DNA of 64,000 nt from Clostridiaceae bacterium (lineage in GTDB: Bacteria > Bacillota > Clostridia > Oscillospirales > Acutalibacteraceae): positions 1-64,000 of the forward strand of contig JAETSR010000010.1 of the NCBI GenBank assembly GCA_021769555.1. The letters are read 5' to 3'. This document shows, piece by piece, positions 1 through 8,626 of this stretch. The notes under the pieces were generated by a model that worked only from the letters and a program-made list of their open reading frames with translations, searched no databases and had not been told where the DNA came from. Numbering within the stretch: the stretch's first letter is position 1; each line of letters begins with the position of its first letter. A program made the position numbers and the translations under genes.

Positions 1-144
1 TACATGAAATATACCAACGTGGGCTCATACTCTACTGCAATTTCCAATGGTATGCTCTTAGTGGATGAATTTGAGGATAATGTAAATACGATTACAAAGG
101 TGTACGGCATTACTCGCGGTCAATGGCTTGACCTGCAAAAATAA
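1..144 (+). CDS. C-terminal fragment of an unrecognised protein
   Basis: An open frame enters from the left window edge and stops with TAA at 142-144, leaving 47 residues (ends GQWLDLQK). I do not recognise the family, and no motif or membrane segment is visible. The stop lies 13 bases before the next ATG and the spacer holds that gene's ribosome site, so the two genes are probably co-transcribed. It could be a chance open frame, but its length without a stop and its close coupling to the next gene favour a real gene truncated by the window. Confidence 0.55.
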   Translation, partial: YMKYTNVGSYSTAISNGMLLVDEFEDNVNTITKVYGITRGQWLDLQK

Positions 145-157
145 AGGTGGAAAACTT

Positions 158-937
158 ATGGACTGGGGAATGCCTACACTAATCGAAGCGCCGGGCCCGG
201 AGGAGTCCGCGCGGCTGTGCAGAGAGCTGGGTTTCAGCTTTGTAGAGCTGAATATGAATCTGCCTGAATACCAGCAGTTGGACGTGCCGCTGCTTCGGTC
301 GGTAATGGAACGGTACGGCGTGTATTTTACTATACATCTGGATGAGAACATGGATATCTGTGATTTTAACCCCAGGGTTGCCGAGGCATACATGCAGACG
401 ATAATAGATACGATACACTCGGCCAGAGAGCTGGGTATACCTGTACTCAATATGCACCTCTCAAATGGTGTCTACTTTACGCTTCCGGACGAAAAGGTAT
501 ATCTCTATGCGGCTAATCCCGAGCATTTCTTCGGACGGATACGGGAGGCTGTTGCCAGATGTGAGGAGGCTGCCGGGGGAGAAGTGGCAATCTGCATTGA
601 AAACACCGGCGTTTATGCTCTGCCATTCATCCGGGAGGCGGTGGAGCTCTTTCTACAAAGCCCGCTGTTCAACCTGACATATGATATCGGACACGACCAC
701 AGCTCCGGCGGCGTGGACAGGCCCCTTATCCTGCTGCATCAGGACAGGCTGAAGCATTTTCACATTCATGATGCTCTGGGCAGAAAAAATCATATGAAGC
801 TTGGCACAGGAGAGCTTGACCTCGCATGGTATATTGCCCTGGCTGAGCAAAATAGCTGCCGGGCAGTGCTTGAGGTCAAGACTGCACAGGCGCTGAGAGA
901 ATCGGCAGAATGGCTGAGGGAGCATAAGTATATCTAA
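158..937 (+). CDS. Sugar phosphate isomerase/epimerase-like TIM barrel protein
   Basis: 259 residues when started at the ATG at 158, which follows an AAAGGTGG ribosome site; an upstream ATG at 128 lies inside the preceding gene and has no such site. The protein reads as a xylose isomerase-like TIM barrel (AP endonuclease family 2 fold): an early Glu strand (FSFVELNMN), a strand ending in Asn and His (PVLNMHLSNG), a strand ending in CIENTG, TYDIGHDHS, and HFHIHDALG followed by HMKLGTG. These His/Asp/Glu positions usually bind a divalent metal in this superfamily. The substrate cannot be told from sequence; members act as sugar epimerases or inositol catabolic isomerases. A strong terminator follows, so the transcript ends here. 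Confidence 0.8.
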   Translation: MDWGMPTLIEAPGPEESARLCRELGFSFVELNMNLPEYQQLDVPLLRSVMERYGVYFTIHLDENMDICDFNPRVAEAYMQTIIDTIHSARELGIPVLNMHLSNGVYFTLPDEKVYLYAANPEHFFGRIREAVARCEEAAGGEVAICIENTGVYALPFIREAVELFLQSPLFNLTYDIGHDHSSGGVDRPLILLHQDRLKHFHIHDALGRKNHMKLGTGELDLAWYIALAEQNSCRAVLEVKTAQALRESAEWLREHKYI

Positions 938-943
938 ACATAT

Positions 944-985
944 AAATGCCGGTCTGGTGATGTTACACACCGGACCGGCATTTTT
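944..985. terminator. Bidirectional Rho-independent terminator
   Basis: Sixteen-base arms (944-959 and 968-983) form AAATGCCGGTCTGGTG pairing with CACCGGACCGGCATTT, with one G-U pair and an 8-base loop, followed by a T run. It lies between the convergent isomerase-like gene (+) and metH (-) and can serve both. Confidence 0.9.
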
Positions 986-994
986 AATTTTTTC

Positions 995-3379
995 TCACAG
1001 ACTTTCAGCCAACTGCATGGCGTACCTCACTGACGCCATAGCGTCCGCACCGTAGAAATCCGCGCCTATCATATCCGCATATTCCTGTGTCAGTACCGCG
1101 CCGCCCACCATTATCTTTATGTCAGGAGCCTCATGGTGTAACAGCTCAATAGTGTCCTTCATGCTTGCTACCGTGGTAGTCATCAGTGCGCTCAGGCCAA
1201 CCAGCCCGGCTTTTTCTCTTTTAGCCGTCTCAACTATAGCTCCCGGAGGCACGTCCCTGCCCAGGTCTATCACATGGAAGCCGTAGTTCTCCAAAAGTAC
1301 CTTAACGATATTTTTACCGATATCGTGCACATCACCCTTGACCGTGGCAATAACGATAGTCAGCCTGCTCTGCTCTGACGCCTGCCCATTCATGTGGGTC
1401 TTTATGACCTCAAAGGCGGCTTTAGCCGCACCGGCGCTCATAAGGAGCTGGGGAAGGAAAAGTGTCTTTGCCTCAAAACGCTGTCCTACGGCATCAAGAG
1501 CTGGGACGATTTCATGGTCTATCATCTCAAGCCCAGTCATTGTTTTGGCCAGTTCCTCCGCGGCATGGGACGCTCTGTCTTTAAGTCCCTTTTCTATGGC
1601 CTCACGTAATGATATCTCCGAAGCAGGGGCGTTTACCGAGCCTGCCGGGGATTCACTTTGAGTATACGCCTCAATATACGCCATACAGTTCCCATCGTGA
1701 CCGGAAAGGACACAGAAGGACCTGTAGGCGCACATCATGGCTGGGGATATAGGATTCATAATCGCTGCATTCAAACCCGCCTGAAGGGCCATCAGGAAGA
1801 AGGCTGAGGTCACATTCTCCCGCTGAGGCAGCCCAAACGAGACGTTTGAAACCCCCAGGGAGGTGTACACGCCCAGTTCCCGCCGTATGCGTGAAAGCGC
1901 CTCAAGGGTCACCAGGGCGGCGTCCTGCCCGGCGCTGACCGCCATCGTGAGCGGGTCGATAATAATATCCTGCCTGCCTATGCCGTATTCCTCTGCCGTA
2001 TCGATAATAAGCTTCGCGGCATCCACGCGTCCCTGGGCTGTCTCAGGTATACCGTCCTCTGTAATTGTCAGCCCAATTACTACGCCGCCGTATTTCTTTA
2101 CAAGAGGAAATATGGCCTTCATGGAAGCCCTCTTGGCCGTGACGGAGTTTACCAGAGGCTTTCCATTGTATATACGCATTGCGCTTGACATGGTATCAGG
2201 GTCTGATGTGTCAATTTGCAGGGGCAGAGGGGAGAGGGACTGCAATTCTGTCACCACTCTGCACATCATTGACCTCTCGTCAATCTCCGGTAAGCCCACG
2301 TTTACATCAAGGATATGTGCCCCCGCGTCCTGCTGCGCTATGCCCTCTCCCAGGATAAATGGCAGGTCGTTATCCCGCAAGGCCTGTTTGAACCGGGATT
2401 TACCGGTTGGATTTATCCGCTCACCGATAATAATAGGCTCCCTGCCAAACTCCACCGCGCTGCTGCCCGAGGTCACTATCGTCTTATGCACATCAGGCAG
2501 GGGCAGGCACGGCAGATTTTTGCAAAGCTGTACGGTCCGCAGCAGATGCTCCGGAGTTGTACCGCAGCAGCCGCCCACAATCCATGCCCCCGCACGGGCA
2601 ATCTCTCTCATGTATTCGGCAAACTCTTCCGGGCCAACATCGTAATATGTCTGGCCATCACGCTCTTTTGGGAGGCCGGCATTTGGATTCACCATCAGCG
2701 GCAGTGAGGTGCAGGCACGCAGCTCCTTTATAAGGCCAAGCATTTGCTTTGGCCCCAGCCCGCAGTTCATACCGATAACATCCGCTCCAAGCCCCTCCAA
2801 GACAGCCGCCATGGCATGGATATCCCCGCCTGTGAGCAGCTTTCCGTCTTCGTCGAAGGTAGTGGTTACAAAAACCGGCAGTAAAGTATTTTCCTTTACA
2901 CCTAAAACAGCCGCCTTGACCTCATAGAGGTCATTCATCGTCTCTATAAGCACGCAGTCCGCACCTGCCTCGGCTCCGGTGCGGGCCATTTGTCCGAATG
3001 CTTCTACAGCCTCCTCAAACTGCAAATCTCCCATGGGACAGAGCAGCTTGCCGCTGGGGCCTATATCCAGCGCAACCGCACCATGTCCTGCGGTCTGCAC
3101 TGCCTGCCGGGCCAGTGAAACGCCTTTGAAAATGCTTTCTTCCGGCTCTACGCCGTTCTCCCGGCATTTAAAGGGGTTTGCACCGAAAGTATTTGCGCTT
3201 ATAATGTCTGCACCGGCCTCCAGATAGGCGGCATGTACGTCCAAAATATCCTGTGGGCGGCTTAAATTCCAGAGCTCCGGGGCCTCTCCGGCCGCAAGCC
3301 CCTTTTCCTGTAGAACAGTACCCATGGCTCCGTCAAAAAAGAGGAGTTCACGGCCTAATCTTGACATAATATTGCTCAA
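995..3379 (-). CDS. metH: Cobalamin-dependent methionine synthase lacking its activation domain
   Basis: 794 residues. It transfers a methyl group from methyltetrahydrofolate through cobalamin to homocysteine. Visible modules in order: homocysteine-binding barrel (about 1-290; FFDGAMGT at the start, zinc Cys pair in WIVGGCCGTTPEH), pterin-binding barrel (about 310-570; IIGERINPTG, ILDVNVG), the four-helix cap (about 590-680) and the B12 domain (about 690-794) with the cobalt-ligand motif DVHDIGKNIV and the GLSALMTTT strand. The C-terminal S-adenosylmethionine activation domain of long MetH is absent and is encoded separately by the next gene upstream. The start is a TTG nine bases after AAGGAAA; the in-frame ATG four codons later lacks a ribosome site. 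Last gene of the metF operon, ending at a shared terminator. Confidence 0.95.
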   Translation of the reverse strand: MSNIMSRLGRELLFFDGAMGTVLQEKGLAAGEAPELWNLSRPQDILDVHAAYLEAGADIISANTFGANPFKCRENGVEPEESIFKGVSLARQAVQTAGHGAVALDIGPSGKLLCPMGDLQFEEAVEAFGQMARTGAEAGADCVLIETMNDLYEVKAAVLGVKENTLLPVFVTTTFDEDGKLLTGGDIHAMAAVLEGLGADVIGMNCGLGPKQMLGLIKELRACTSLPLMVNPNAGLPKERDGQTYYDVGPEEFAEYMREIARAGAWIVGGCCGTTPEHLLRTVQLCKNLPCLPLPDVHKTIVTSGSSAVEFGREPIIIGERINPTGKSRFKQALRDNDLPFILGEGIAQQDAGAHILDVNVGLPEIDERSMMCRVVTELQSLSPLPLQIDTSDPDTMSSAMRIYNGKPLVNSVTAKRASMKAIFPLVKKYGGVVIGLTITEDGIPETAQGRVDAAKLIIDTAEEYGIGRQDIIIDPLTMAVSAGQDAALVTLEALSRIRRELGVYTSLGVSNVSFGLPQRENVTSAFFLMALQAGLNAAIMNPISPAMMCAYRSFCVLSGHDGNCMAYIEAYTQSESPAGSVNAPASEISLREAIEKGLKDRASHAAEELAKTMTGLEMIDHEIVPALDAVGQRFEAKTLFLPQLLMSAGAAKAAFEVIKTHMNGQASEQSRLTIVIATVKGDVHDIGKNIVKVLLENYGFHVIDLGRDVPPGAIVETAKREKAGLVGLSALMTTTVASMKDTIELLHHEAPDIKIMVGGAVLTQEYADMIGADFYGADAMASVRYAMQLAESL

Positions 3380-3380
3380 T

Positions 3381-4025
3381 CTAATCGCTTTCCTTTCTGA
3401 AAGGACAATTTTTTGCCGTGCATGTCATGCACTTGTTAATATGACACTGCTTCGGGTCATTGGAAAGCCCGATAACAGCGGTAACAGACTTAAAGGGGAC
3501 CATAAGAAAGCTGTCTGTCAGTGAGACGCCGATATTTTTCGATATCTGCAGCGCGTCAAAAAGAAACCTCTGGCAGCTCAGCTGAAAATCCCCGTATCCG
3601 GGACTATATCGCGGCCTAAGATAGAGGCCGTGATGTTCGGCATACTTTTCCAGTTCCCGCTGGGCCTCATCAGCACAGTATTCTGTATAAGCGGCGGAAA
3701 CAGCCTGGACAACAGGGAGCATATGAAGCTCTGTAAAGCTGTGCCTCTTTACAAGCGAGTCCACACCAATGCCCAGAGTACAGGCAAAGAGAAAGCCCTC
3801 GGTACAGCCGCTCAAGTGTGCTGATAAATCCCGGCTTTCTATTACTGTTCCCGCGAGGCTTACGCACCCCTCACGTTCGCCTTCAGCTATGTCTATATGC
3901 TTGTAAACATGCTTAGGCCGAGACGCAGCGATAACTTCTTTTTCAGCACGGTCAATCAGCGCGTCCATACTGCCGTCACTGTTCGATACGCCCATATACC
4001 TTAAAATCTCTTTGCGGCTCAGCAT
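3381..4025 (-). CDS. Stand-alone MetH activation-domain protein
   Basis: 214 residues resembling the C-terminal S-adenosylmethionine-binding reactivation domain of MetH. Signs are the RPRYSPGYGDF motif and the strand FLMVPFKSVTAVIGLS, both typical of that domain. It probably restores oxidised cob(II)alamin on the shortened MetH encoded immediately downstream, so the pair would make a split two-chain enzyme. The C terminus adds a Cys-rich tail (CHINKCMTCTAKNCPF) with five cysteines that could bind a metal or an iron-sulfur cluster; this is inference. The chosen ATG at 4025 is preceded by AAGGTG overlapping the metF stop; the earlier in-frame GTG at 4034 would lack that site. It sits between metF and metH with almost no spacing. 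Confidence 0.85.
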   Translation of the reverse strand: MLSRKEILRYMGVSNSDGSMDALIDRAEKEVIAASRPKHVYKHIDIAEGEREGCVSLAGTVIESRDLSAHLSGCTEGFLFACTLGIGVDSLVKRHSFTELHMLPVVQAVSAAYTEYCADEAQRELEKYAEHHGLYLRPRYSPGYGDFQLSCQRFLFDALQISKNIGVSLTDSFLMVPFKSVTAVIGLSNDPKQCHINKCMTCTAKNCPFRKESD

Positions 4026-4030
4026 AGCGT

Positions 4031-4891
4031 TCACCTTATAATATGGCTCAGATTGCTGAGTATTATTTCAGCTGTGCGCGGGCGGTTCATTGTGTAAAGG
4101 TGAATATACTTGACTCCATTTGCAATCAAATCCACTATTTGGTCGGTTGCATAGGCTATTCCTGCCTGCTCCATAGACAAGGGGTCATCAGAGAACTTGT
4201 CTGCAATCGTCAGAAAGCGTGTGGGCATAGTGGAACCGGAGAGCTCGGTAGAGCGTTTCACCTGCCTGGCGTTGATGATTGGCATAATTCCAGGTACGAT
4301 TGGCACTGTGATTCCCGCGGCCAGCGTTTGATAGAGGAACTTATAGAACAAATTATTGTCAAAAAACATCTGAGTAGTCAGAAAATCTACACCCGCGTCT
4401 ACCTTTTCCTTTAAGTGTAAAATATCATCACGTTTGTGGGCACACTCTACATGGCCCTCAGGGTAACAGGCCGCGCCCACACAGAAATCTCCGCTGGAAT
4501 GTATATCGCGGATGAGCTCGATAGCGTAATTATAGTGAGGCGGTTCTGTAAAGTCTTTTGGCTTGTCACCACGAAGGGCCATAATGTTTTCAATGCCGTT
4601 TTCCTTCAGCTCAGTCAGCTGCTCTCGAATCTGCTCCCTGGAAGAGTCAATACATGTAAGGTGTGCCAGTGCTGTGGTCTGCTTTTTGTTTTGAATGTAT
4701 GAGGCGACCTCAACAGTTTTCTTTGATGTACTGCCGCCCGCGCCATAAGTGACACTGATGTAGTCCGCACCAAGCTCGCTGATTTTATCAACCACGCTGA
4801 ACACTTCAGAGAAGTCCCGGTCCTTTTTAGGCGGGAATATCTCACAGGAAAAGCTTACTTTTTCTCGGTTCAATAGCTCTTTAATTTTCAT
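4031..4891 (-). CDS. metF: Methylenetetrahydrofolate reductase
   Basis: 286 residues forming a flavin-dependent TIM barrel. It reduces 5,10-methylene-THF to the 5-methyl-THF that MetH uses, so the operon joins one-carbon supply to methionine formation. Family marks are SCEIFPPK near the N terminus, GADYISVTYGAGGS, LAHLTCID, IMALRGD, FCVGAACYPEGH and FLTTQMFFDN. The start at 4891 is nine bases after GAGGG; longer frames starting at 4963 run through the promoter. First gene of the metF / activation-domain / metH operon. Confidence 0.95.
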   Translation of the reverse strand: MKIKELLNREKVSFSCEIFPPKKDRDFSEVFSVVDKISELGADYISVTYGAGGSTSKKTVEVASYIQNKKQTTALAHLTCIDSSREQIREQLTELKENGIENIMALRGDKPKDFTEPPHYNYAIELIRDIHSSGDFCVGAACYPEGHVECAHKRDDILHLKEKVDAGVDFLTTQMFFDNNLFYKFLYQTLAAGITVPIVPGIMPIINARQVKRSTELSGSTMPTRFLTIADKFSDDPLSMEQAGIAYATDQIVDLIANGVKYIHLYTMNRPRTAEIILSNLSHIIR

Positions 4892-4921
4892 TTTCTTCAT
4901 TCCCTCTGGGATTTTTCTTAT

Positions 4922-4927
4922 ATTATA
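4922..4927 (-). promoter_or_regulatory. Probable -10 box of the metF operon
   Basis: TATAAT on the minus strand about 30 bases before the metF start. The -35 region (TTTTCA at 17 bases) is poor. The leader is short and leaves no room for an S-box or T-box, so control by those riboswitches is not supported here. Confidence 0.55.
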
Positions 4928-5016
4928 CCACGGTCCGGCGGGTTTGAAAAGAGAATACTTCATTTACTGACGGCATATAGTCAATTAGTCTATCGTCTTT
5001 AAAAAAGGAGCAGCTT

Positions 5017-5742
5017 ATGAAAAGAAAACTCGGCTTCACAGTCCTTTTTGCCGCTTCTGTCACTCTTTTTGTCATGCAGACAATGCAGGCCTTTGGCATA
5101 GTCTCTTTTCACGCAGATTTTTTTAAGAAAAAGGGCACTGTCATCGTGGATGCAGGGCATGGCGGCGAAGATGGCGGTGCTGTGGCTGTGAATGGGGCAC
5201 TGGAAAAGGATATAAACCTCGCTATCGCGCTGGAGCTTGAAAAGGACCTGAAACAGGCAAATTTTGACGTTATCATGATAAGAAGCAGCGACGCCTCGGT
5301 TGGGGACCAGAGTCTCTCAACCATCGCCGAGCGCAAAAGGTCGGACACAAAGGCCAGGCTCCGCGCTGTGGAGGAGGCCGGGGAGTGTATTCTGATAAGC
5401 ATACATCAAAATCATTTTTCTCAGGGCAAGTACAGCGGCGCACAGGTATTCTATTCCGGTAACCGCCCGGAAAGCGCGGATTTAGCGGAGGCTGTGCGGC
5501 AGAATATCGTAAGCAGTCTTCAGCCGGAGAATAAGCGGGAAAATAAGCAGGCTGACGGCAGTATCTACCTGCTAAAAAATTGTCATGTCCCTGCAATCCT
5601 TGTGGAATGCGGGTTTCTGTCCAATTCGGAGGAGACAGAGAAGCTCTGCACGGAGAGCTATCAGAAGGATATGGCGGCAGCTATCTATAATGGGCTGATA
5701 GACTACCTGCAGAATAAAGAGGAGACGGACTTGGCAAACTGA
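5017..5742 (+). CDS. cwlD: N-acetylmuramoyl-L-alanine amidase, CwlD-like
   Basis: 241 residues with an N-terminal membrane/signal segment (about 7-30) and an amidase_3 zinc hydrolase domain. The zinc and catalytic motifs are VIVDAGHGGEDGG (His and Glu), ISIHQNHF (His) and ILVECGFLSNSEE (catalytic Glu). The domain removes peptide side chains from muramic acid. Length and the membrane anchor match CwlD, which works in the spore cortex to make muramic delta-lactam; the spore role is inferred from family and from other sporulation genes in the window. An AAAGGAG site precedes the ATG. The downstream radA promoter lies inside the end of this gene. Confidence 0.85.
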   Translation: MKRKLGFTVLFAASVTLFVMQTMQAFGIVSFHADFFKKKGTVIVDAGHGGEDGGAVAVNGALEKDINLAIALELEKDLKQANFDVIMIRSSDASVGDQSLSTIAERKRSDTKARLRAVEEAGECILISIHQNHFSQGKYSGAQVFYSGNRPESADLAEAVRQNIVSSLQPENKRENKQADGSIYLLKNCHVPAILVECGFLSNSEETEKLCTESYQKDMAAAIYNGLIDYLQNKEETDLAN

Positions 5743-5759
5743 CAGTTTTATGGTATAAT
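5731..5759 (+). promoter_or_regulatory. Sigma-A type promoter for radA
   Basis: TTGGCA (5731-5736), 17-base spacer, TATAAT (5754-5759). The -35 lies within the last codons of the amidase gene and the -10 is 30 bases before the radA start. Confidence 0.7.
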
Positions 5760-5788
5760 TGGGCCATCAAAGTTTGAGGAGAAAACAG

Positions 5789-7162
5789 ATGGCCGGGAAA
5801 GCAAAAATAATTTATCAGTGCACACAATGCGGTTTTGAGTCCCCAAAATGGGCGGGAAAATGCCCGGACTGCGGGGAGTGGAACACCATGCTTGAGGTGG
5901 CAAAGGAGCCTGTCTCGCCCCAGCGCGCCGCGGCAGTAAGGAGCTTGGGAAATATCTCCCAGCCAACACCTATAAACGAAATAAGCACCACCGACGAGCA
6001 CCGCTATAAGACCGGGCTCTCCGAGCTGGACCGTGTGCTGGGAGGCGGTATCGTTAAAGGGTCACTGGTGCTTATCGGCGGTGACCCCGGCATAGGCAAA
6101 TCCACGATACTTCTGCAAATATGCGAGTACCTGGGCCGGGAGCTGCGGATAATGTATGTTTCCGGAGAGGAGTCCGCAAGGCAGATAAAGCTCCGGGCCA
6201 CAAGGCTCGGTGTGCAGAGCCCCAATCTGAAGGTGCTCACTGAGACAGACGTGCAGTATGTGGTTGAACAGATACGGAATGAAAAGCCAGATTTAGTGAT
6301 GGTGGACTCCATACAGACCATGAATCATACGGAGCTTACCTCCTCGCCGGGCAGCGTCACCCAGGTGCGGGAGTGCACAAATACTATGATGCGCTGTGCC
6401 AAGACATTGGATATACCTGTTATTATCGTTGGCCATGTTAATAAAGACGGAGCGATAGCGGGACCTAAGGTCTTGGAGCATATTGTCGATGCGGTCCTGC
6501 TGTTCGAGGGAGACAGGCAGATGACCTACCGCATATTGCGCGCGGTCAAGAACCGCTACGGCTCCACCAATGAGATAGGCGTGTTCGATATGGGCGACCA
6601 CGGCCTGCAGCAGGTGGAGAATCCCTCCATGGCAATGCTTTCCGGAAGGCCTCAGAACTCATCCGGAACATGCGTTACCGCCGTTATGGAGGGCACAAGG
6701 CCGCTGCTGGCGGAGATACAGGGTCTCGCCACAACTTCGGGCTTCGGCACGCCCAGGCGAATGTCCACCGGGTTTGACCATAACAGGCTGGCGCTGATAC
6801 TGGCAGTGCTTGAAAAACGCGCCGGGTACTATTTTTCCAACCTGGACACATATGTGAATATTATCGGCGGGCTTCGGCTTGACGAGCCTGCTGTGGACTT
6901 GGCTGTGGCTATGGCCCTGATTTCCAGCTTGAAGGATGTGCCTGTGCGTGAGGACACTGTTGTGTTCGGGGAAATAGGGCTTGCAGGGGAGCTGAGAAGC
7001 ATAGCCCACAGCGACCTGCGTATCACTGAGGCAGGAAGGCTGGGATTTACCCGGTGCATTCTGCCGTATCACGGGATGAAAAGCCTGGCAGGGAAGACCT
7101 TCAATGGCATAGAGGTCATCGGCGCAAAAAACATCCGCCAGGCCTTTGAAGCGGCTATATGA
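5789..7162 (+). CDS. radA: DNA repair protein RadA/Sms
   Basis: 457 residues. It is a RecA-like ATPase that helps branch migration in recombinational repair. Domains: N-terminal four-Cys zinc finger (YQCTQCG...GKCPDCGEW), ATPase core with Walker A GGDPGIGKST and Walker B LVMVDSIQT, the RadA-specific KNRYG motif, then a C-terminal Lon-like domain (AVDLAVAMALISS, GEIGLAGELR). The ATG at 5789 follows a TTTGAGGAG site and gives the usual N terminus; the upstream in-frame start is within the promoter. Overlaps the next gene by four bases (ATGA), so the two are translationally coupled. Confidence 0.96.
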   Translation: MAGKAKIIYQCTQCGFESPKWAGKCPDCGEWNTMLEVAKEPVSPQRAAAVRSLGNISQPTPINEISTTDEHRYKTGLSELDRVLGGGIVKGSLVLIGGDPGIGKSTILLQICEYLGRELRIMYVSGEESARQIKLRATRLGVQSPNLKVLTETDVQYVVEQIRNEKPDLVMVDSIQTMNHTELTSSPGSVTQVRECTNTMMRCAKTLDIPVIIVGHVNKDGAIAGPKVLEHIVDAVLLFEGDRQMTYRILRAVKNRYGSTNEIGVFDMGDHGLQQVENPSMAMLSGRPQNSSGTCVTAVMEGTRPLLAEIQGLATTSGFGTPRRMSTGFDHNRLALILAVLEKRAGYYFSNLDTYVNIIGGLRLDEPAVDLAVAMALISSLKDVPVREDTVVFGEIGLAGELRSIAHSDLRITEAGRLGFTRCILPYHGMKSLAGKTFNGIEVIGAKNIRQAFEAAI

Positions 7163-7896
7163 GCGGGCGCAAGCTGCTGGGACGCCTGCCTGACCGTCCT
7201 GCCAAGCTTGTACTAGTATCAGGCGAGTACCCGGAGCTCGCGGAGAATTTACGATTACTTGGAATAGAAGCCGTTACAACTTTAGCGGACAATCGCCTGC
7301 CTGGGCCGGTGCAGTGGCACCCTGATATGCAGGTGTGCTTTATTGGCGGCAGCGCTATAGCTTTAAAGAATAGCAGCTTACATAATTCACTTGCAAAGCA
7401 CAATATATTTGCCTCAAGTACAGAGAGGTTTCCAAAAAACACCTATCCTGATGATGTCTTATGTAATGTGCTTGCCTGGGACAGATTTGTTTTAGGCAAT
7501 CGCAAGACGGCAGATAAAGCAGTCATGGAGGCCGCGGCTGAACTATGTGCCTCCTGGATAGATGTTAATCAGGGTTATTCAGCATGTGCAACTGCTTTGG
7601 CAGACAAGCATTCAGCTATAACCGCTGACGAGGGCATAGCCGGAAAGCTGGAGCAACGCGGCATTGAAGTGTTAAAGATATGCTCCGAAGGTATCAGACT
7701 GCCCGGATATTCCTATGGATTTATCGGCGGCTGCTGTGGAAAGCTGGCTCCGGATTTGATGGCTTTTGCCGGGAGCCTGTACAAGCATCCTGACGGCAGG
7801 CGTATCAAAAGGTTTCTGAACGACCATGGCATAAAAGCTGTTGAGCTGCTTGAAGGGGAGCTCTTGGATGTTGGAGGTATTATTACCCTGCTCTAA
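7159..7896 (+). CDS. Conserved hypothetical, possible DUF6873 / GME-fold protein
   Basis: 245 residues, cytoplasmic, no membrane segment. From memory it resembles the family named DUF6873, predicted to have the guanidino-group-modifying (pentein) fold. The C-terminal GFIGGCCGKL with adjacent cysteines would be the likely active-site loop, and the IDVNQGYSACAT and GYSYGFIGG stretches look like conserved loops; these are inferences. No substrate is known. It starts within the last codon of radA, a coupling that suggests shared regulation. I cannot confirm the family without a profile search. Confidence 0.6.
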   Translation: MSGRKLLGRLPDRPAKLVLVSGEYPELAENLRLLGIEAVTTLADNRLPGPVQWHPDMQVCFIGGSAIALKNSSLHNSLAKHNIFASSTERFPKNTYPDDVLCNVLAWDRFVLGNRKTADKAVMEAAAELCASWIDVNQGYSACATALADKHSAITADEGIAGKLEQRGIEVLKICSEGIRLPGYSYGFIGGCCGKLAPDLMAFAGSLYKHPDGRRIKRFLNDHGIKAVELLEGELLDVGGIITLL

Positions 7897-7927
7897 AACT
7901 TTGTTCGATAAAAAGGAGCATATATCT

Positions 7928-8557
7928 ATGAAAAACCCTTGGAATAATGTTCCGCTGGAAGTATATGAGTCACATATGAGTTTATCTGATGTGGTTCAGC
8001 TTCAGGCGCTGAACGGTATCATGCGGGAGCAGGTGAAGTCACACCAGGAGGCCGAGAGCGCCGCGGTTATTGGCGTGGCAGGCGGTAACGGCCTGGAACA
8101 CTGTTTAGAGCAGTTTAAGCAGGTTTATGGCATAGATATAAATCCTGCGTATTTGGATGTGTGCGCACAGCGTTTCAGACAAGCCGCAGGCAAAAAGCTC
8201 AAGCTGGAAGAGATGGACTTATCTGAGCCGGAGGCTGCAATACCAGCGGTTGATTTGGTTATAGCTGACCTGCTGATTGAGTATGTGGGAGTGGAGACAT
8301 TTTGTAAAAAGATTGCAGAGGCTCATACTCGGTATGTATCCTGCGTGATACAAGGTCGGGACTGTGAACAGCGCTTTGTGTCGGAGTCGCCGTACCAGTC
8401 GGCGTTTCAGGATATCGAAAGATTGCATCAGGATGTGGACGAAAGCCGGCTGACAGATGAAATGTCCCGGTATCAGTACAGGTTGGTTTTCAGAAGAAGC
8501 AGTTATATGCCTAATGGGAAGGAGCTTATACGGCTGGATTATAGGTTGGAGGCATAG
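7928..8557 (+). CDS. Class I SAM-dependent methyltransferase
   Basis: 209 residues. The glycine-rich S-adenosylmethionine motif is AVIGVAGGNGLEH, followed by VYGIDINPAYLDVC with the acidic residue expected to contact the ribose, and DLVIADLLIEYVG as motif IV. The substrate is unknown. The ATG at 7928 is preceded by AAAAAGGAG; a longer frame from 7841 overlaps the preceding gene and has no site. It is probably co-transcribed with the GME-fold-like gene 31 bases upstream. Confidence 0.75.
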   Translation: MKNPWNNVPLEVYESHMSLSDVVQLQALNGIMREQVKSHQEAESAAVIGVAGGNGLEHCLEQFKQVYGIDINPAYLDVCAQRFRQAAGKKLKLEEMDLSEPEAAIPAVDLVIADLLIEYVGVETFCKKIAEAHTRYVSCVIQGRDCEQRFVSESPYQSAFQDIERLHQDVDESRLTDEMSRYQYRLVFRRSSYMPNGKELIRLDYRLEA

Positions 8558-8572
8558 GGATAAAAATGATGG

Positions 8573-8604
8573 CAATTATACAAAATGAAGATTTTGTATA
8601 ATTG
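8573..8604. repeat. Perfect 14-base AT-rich inverted repeat before a recombinase gene
   Basis: Arms CAATTATACAAAAT (8573-8586) and ATTTTGTATAATTG (8591-8604) match perfectly around GAAG. The right arm ends one base before the GGGGAGG ribosome site of the tyrosine recombinase. It is too AT-rich for a classic terminator and has no T tract; an operator, an mRNA hairpin or a recombinase binding site are all possible. Confidence 0.8.
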
Positions 8605-8626
8605 AGGGGAGGTTAAAAGTCAATCT

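Noticed and set aside
4892-5016. S-box or T-box riboswitch before metF
   Set aside because: The leader is only about 25 bases long after the -10 box and no fitting structure is seen.
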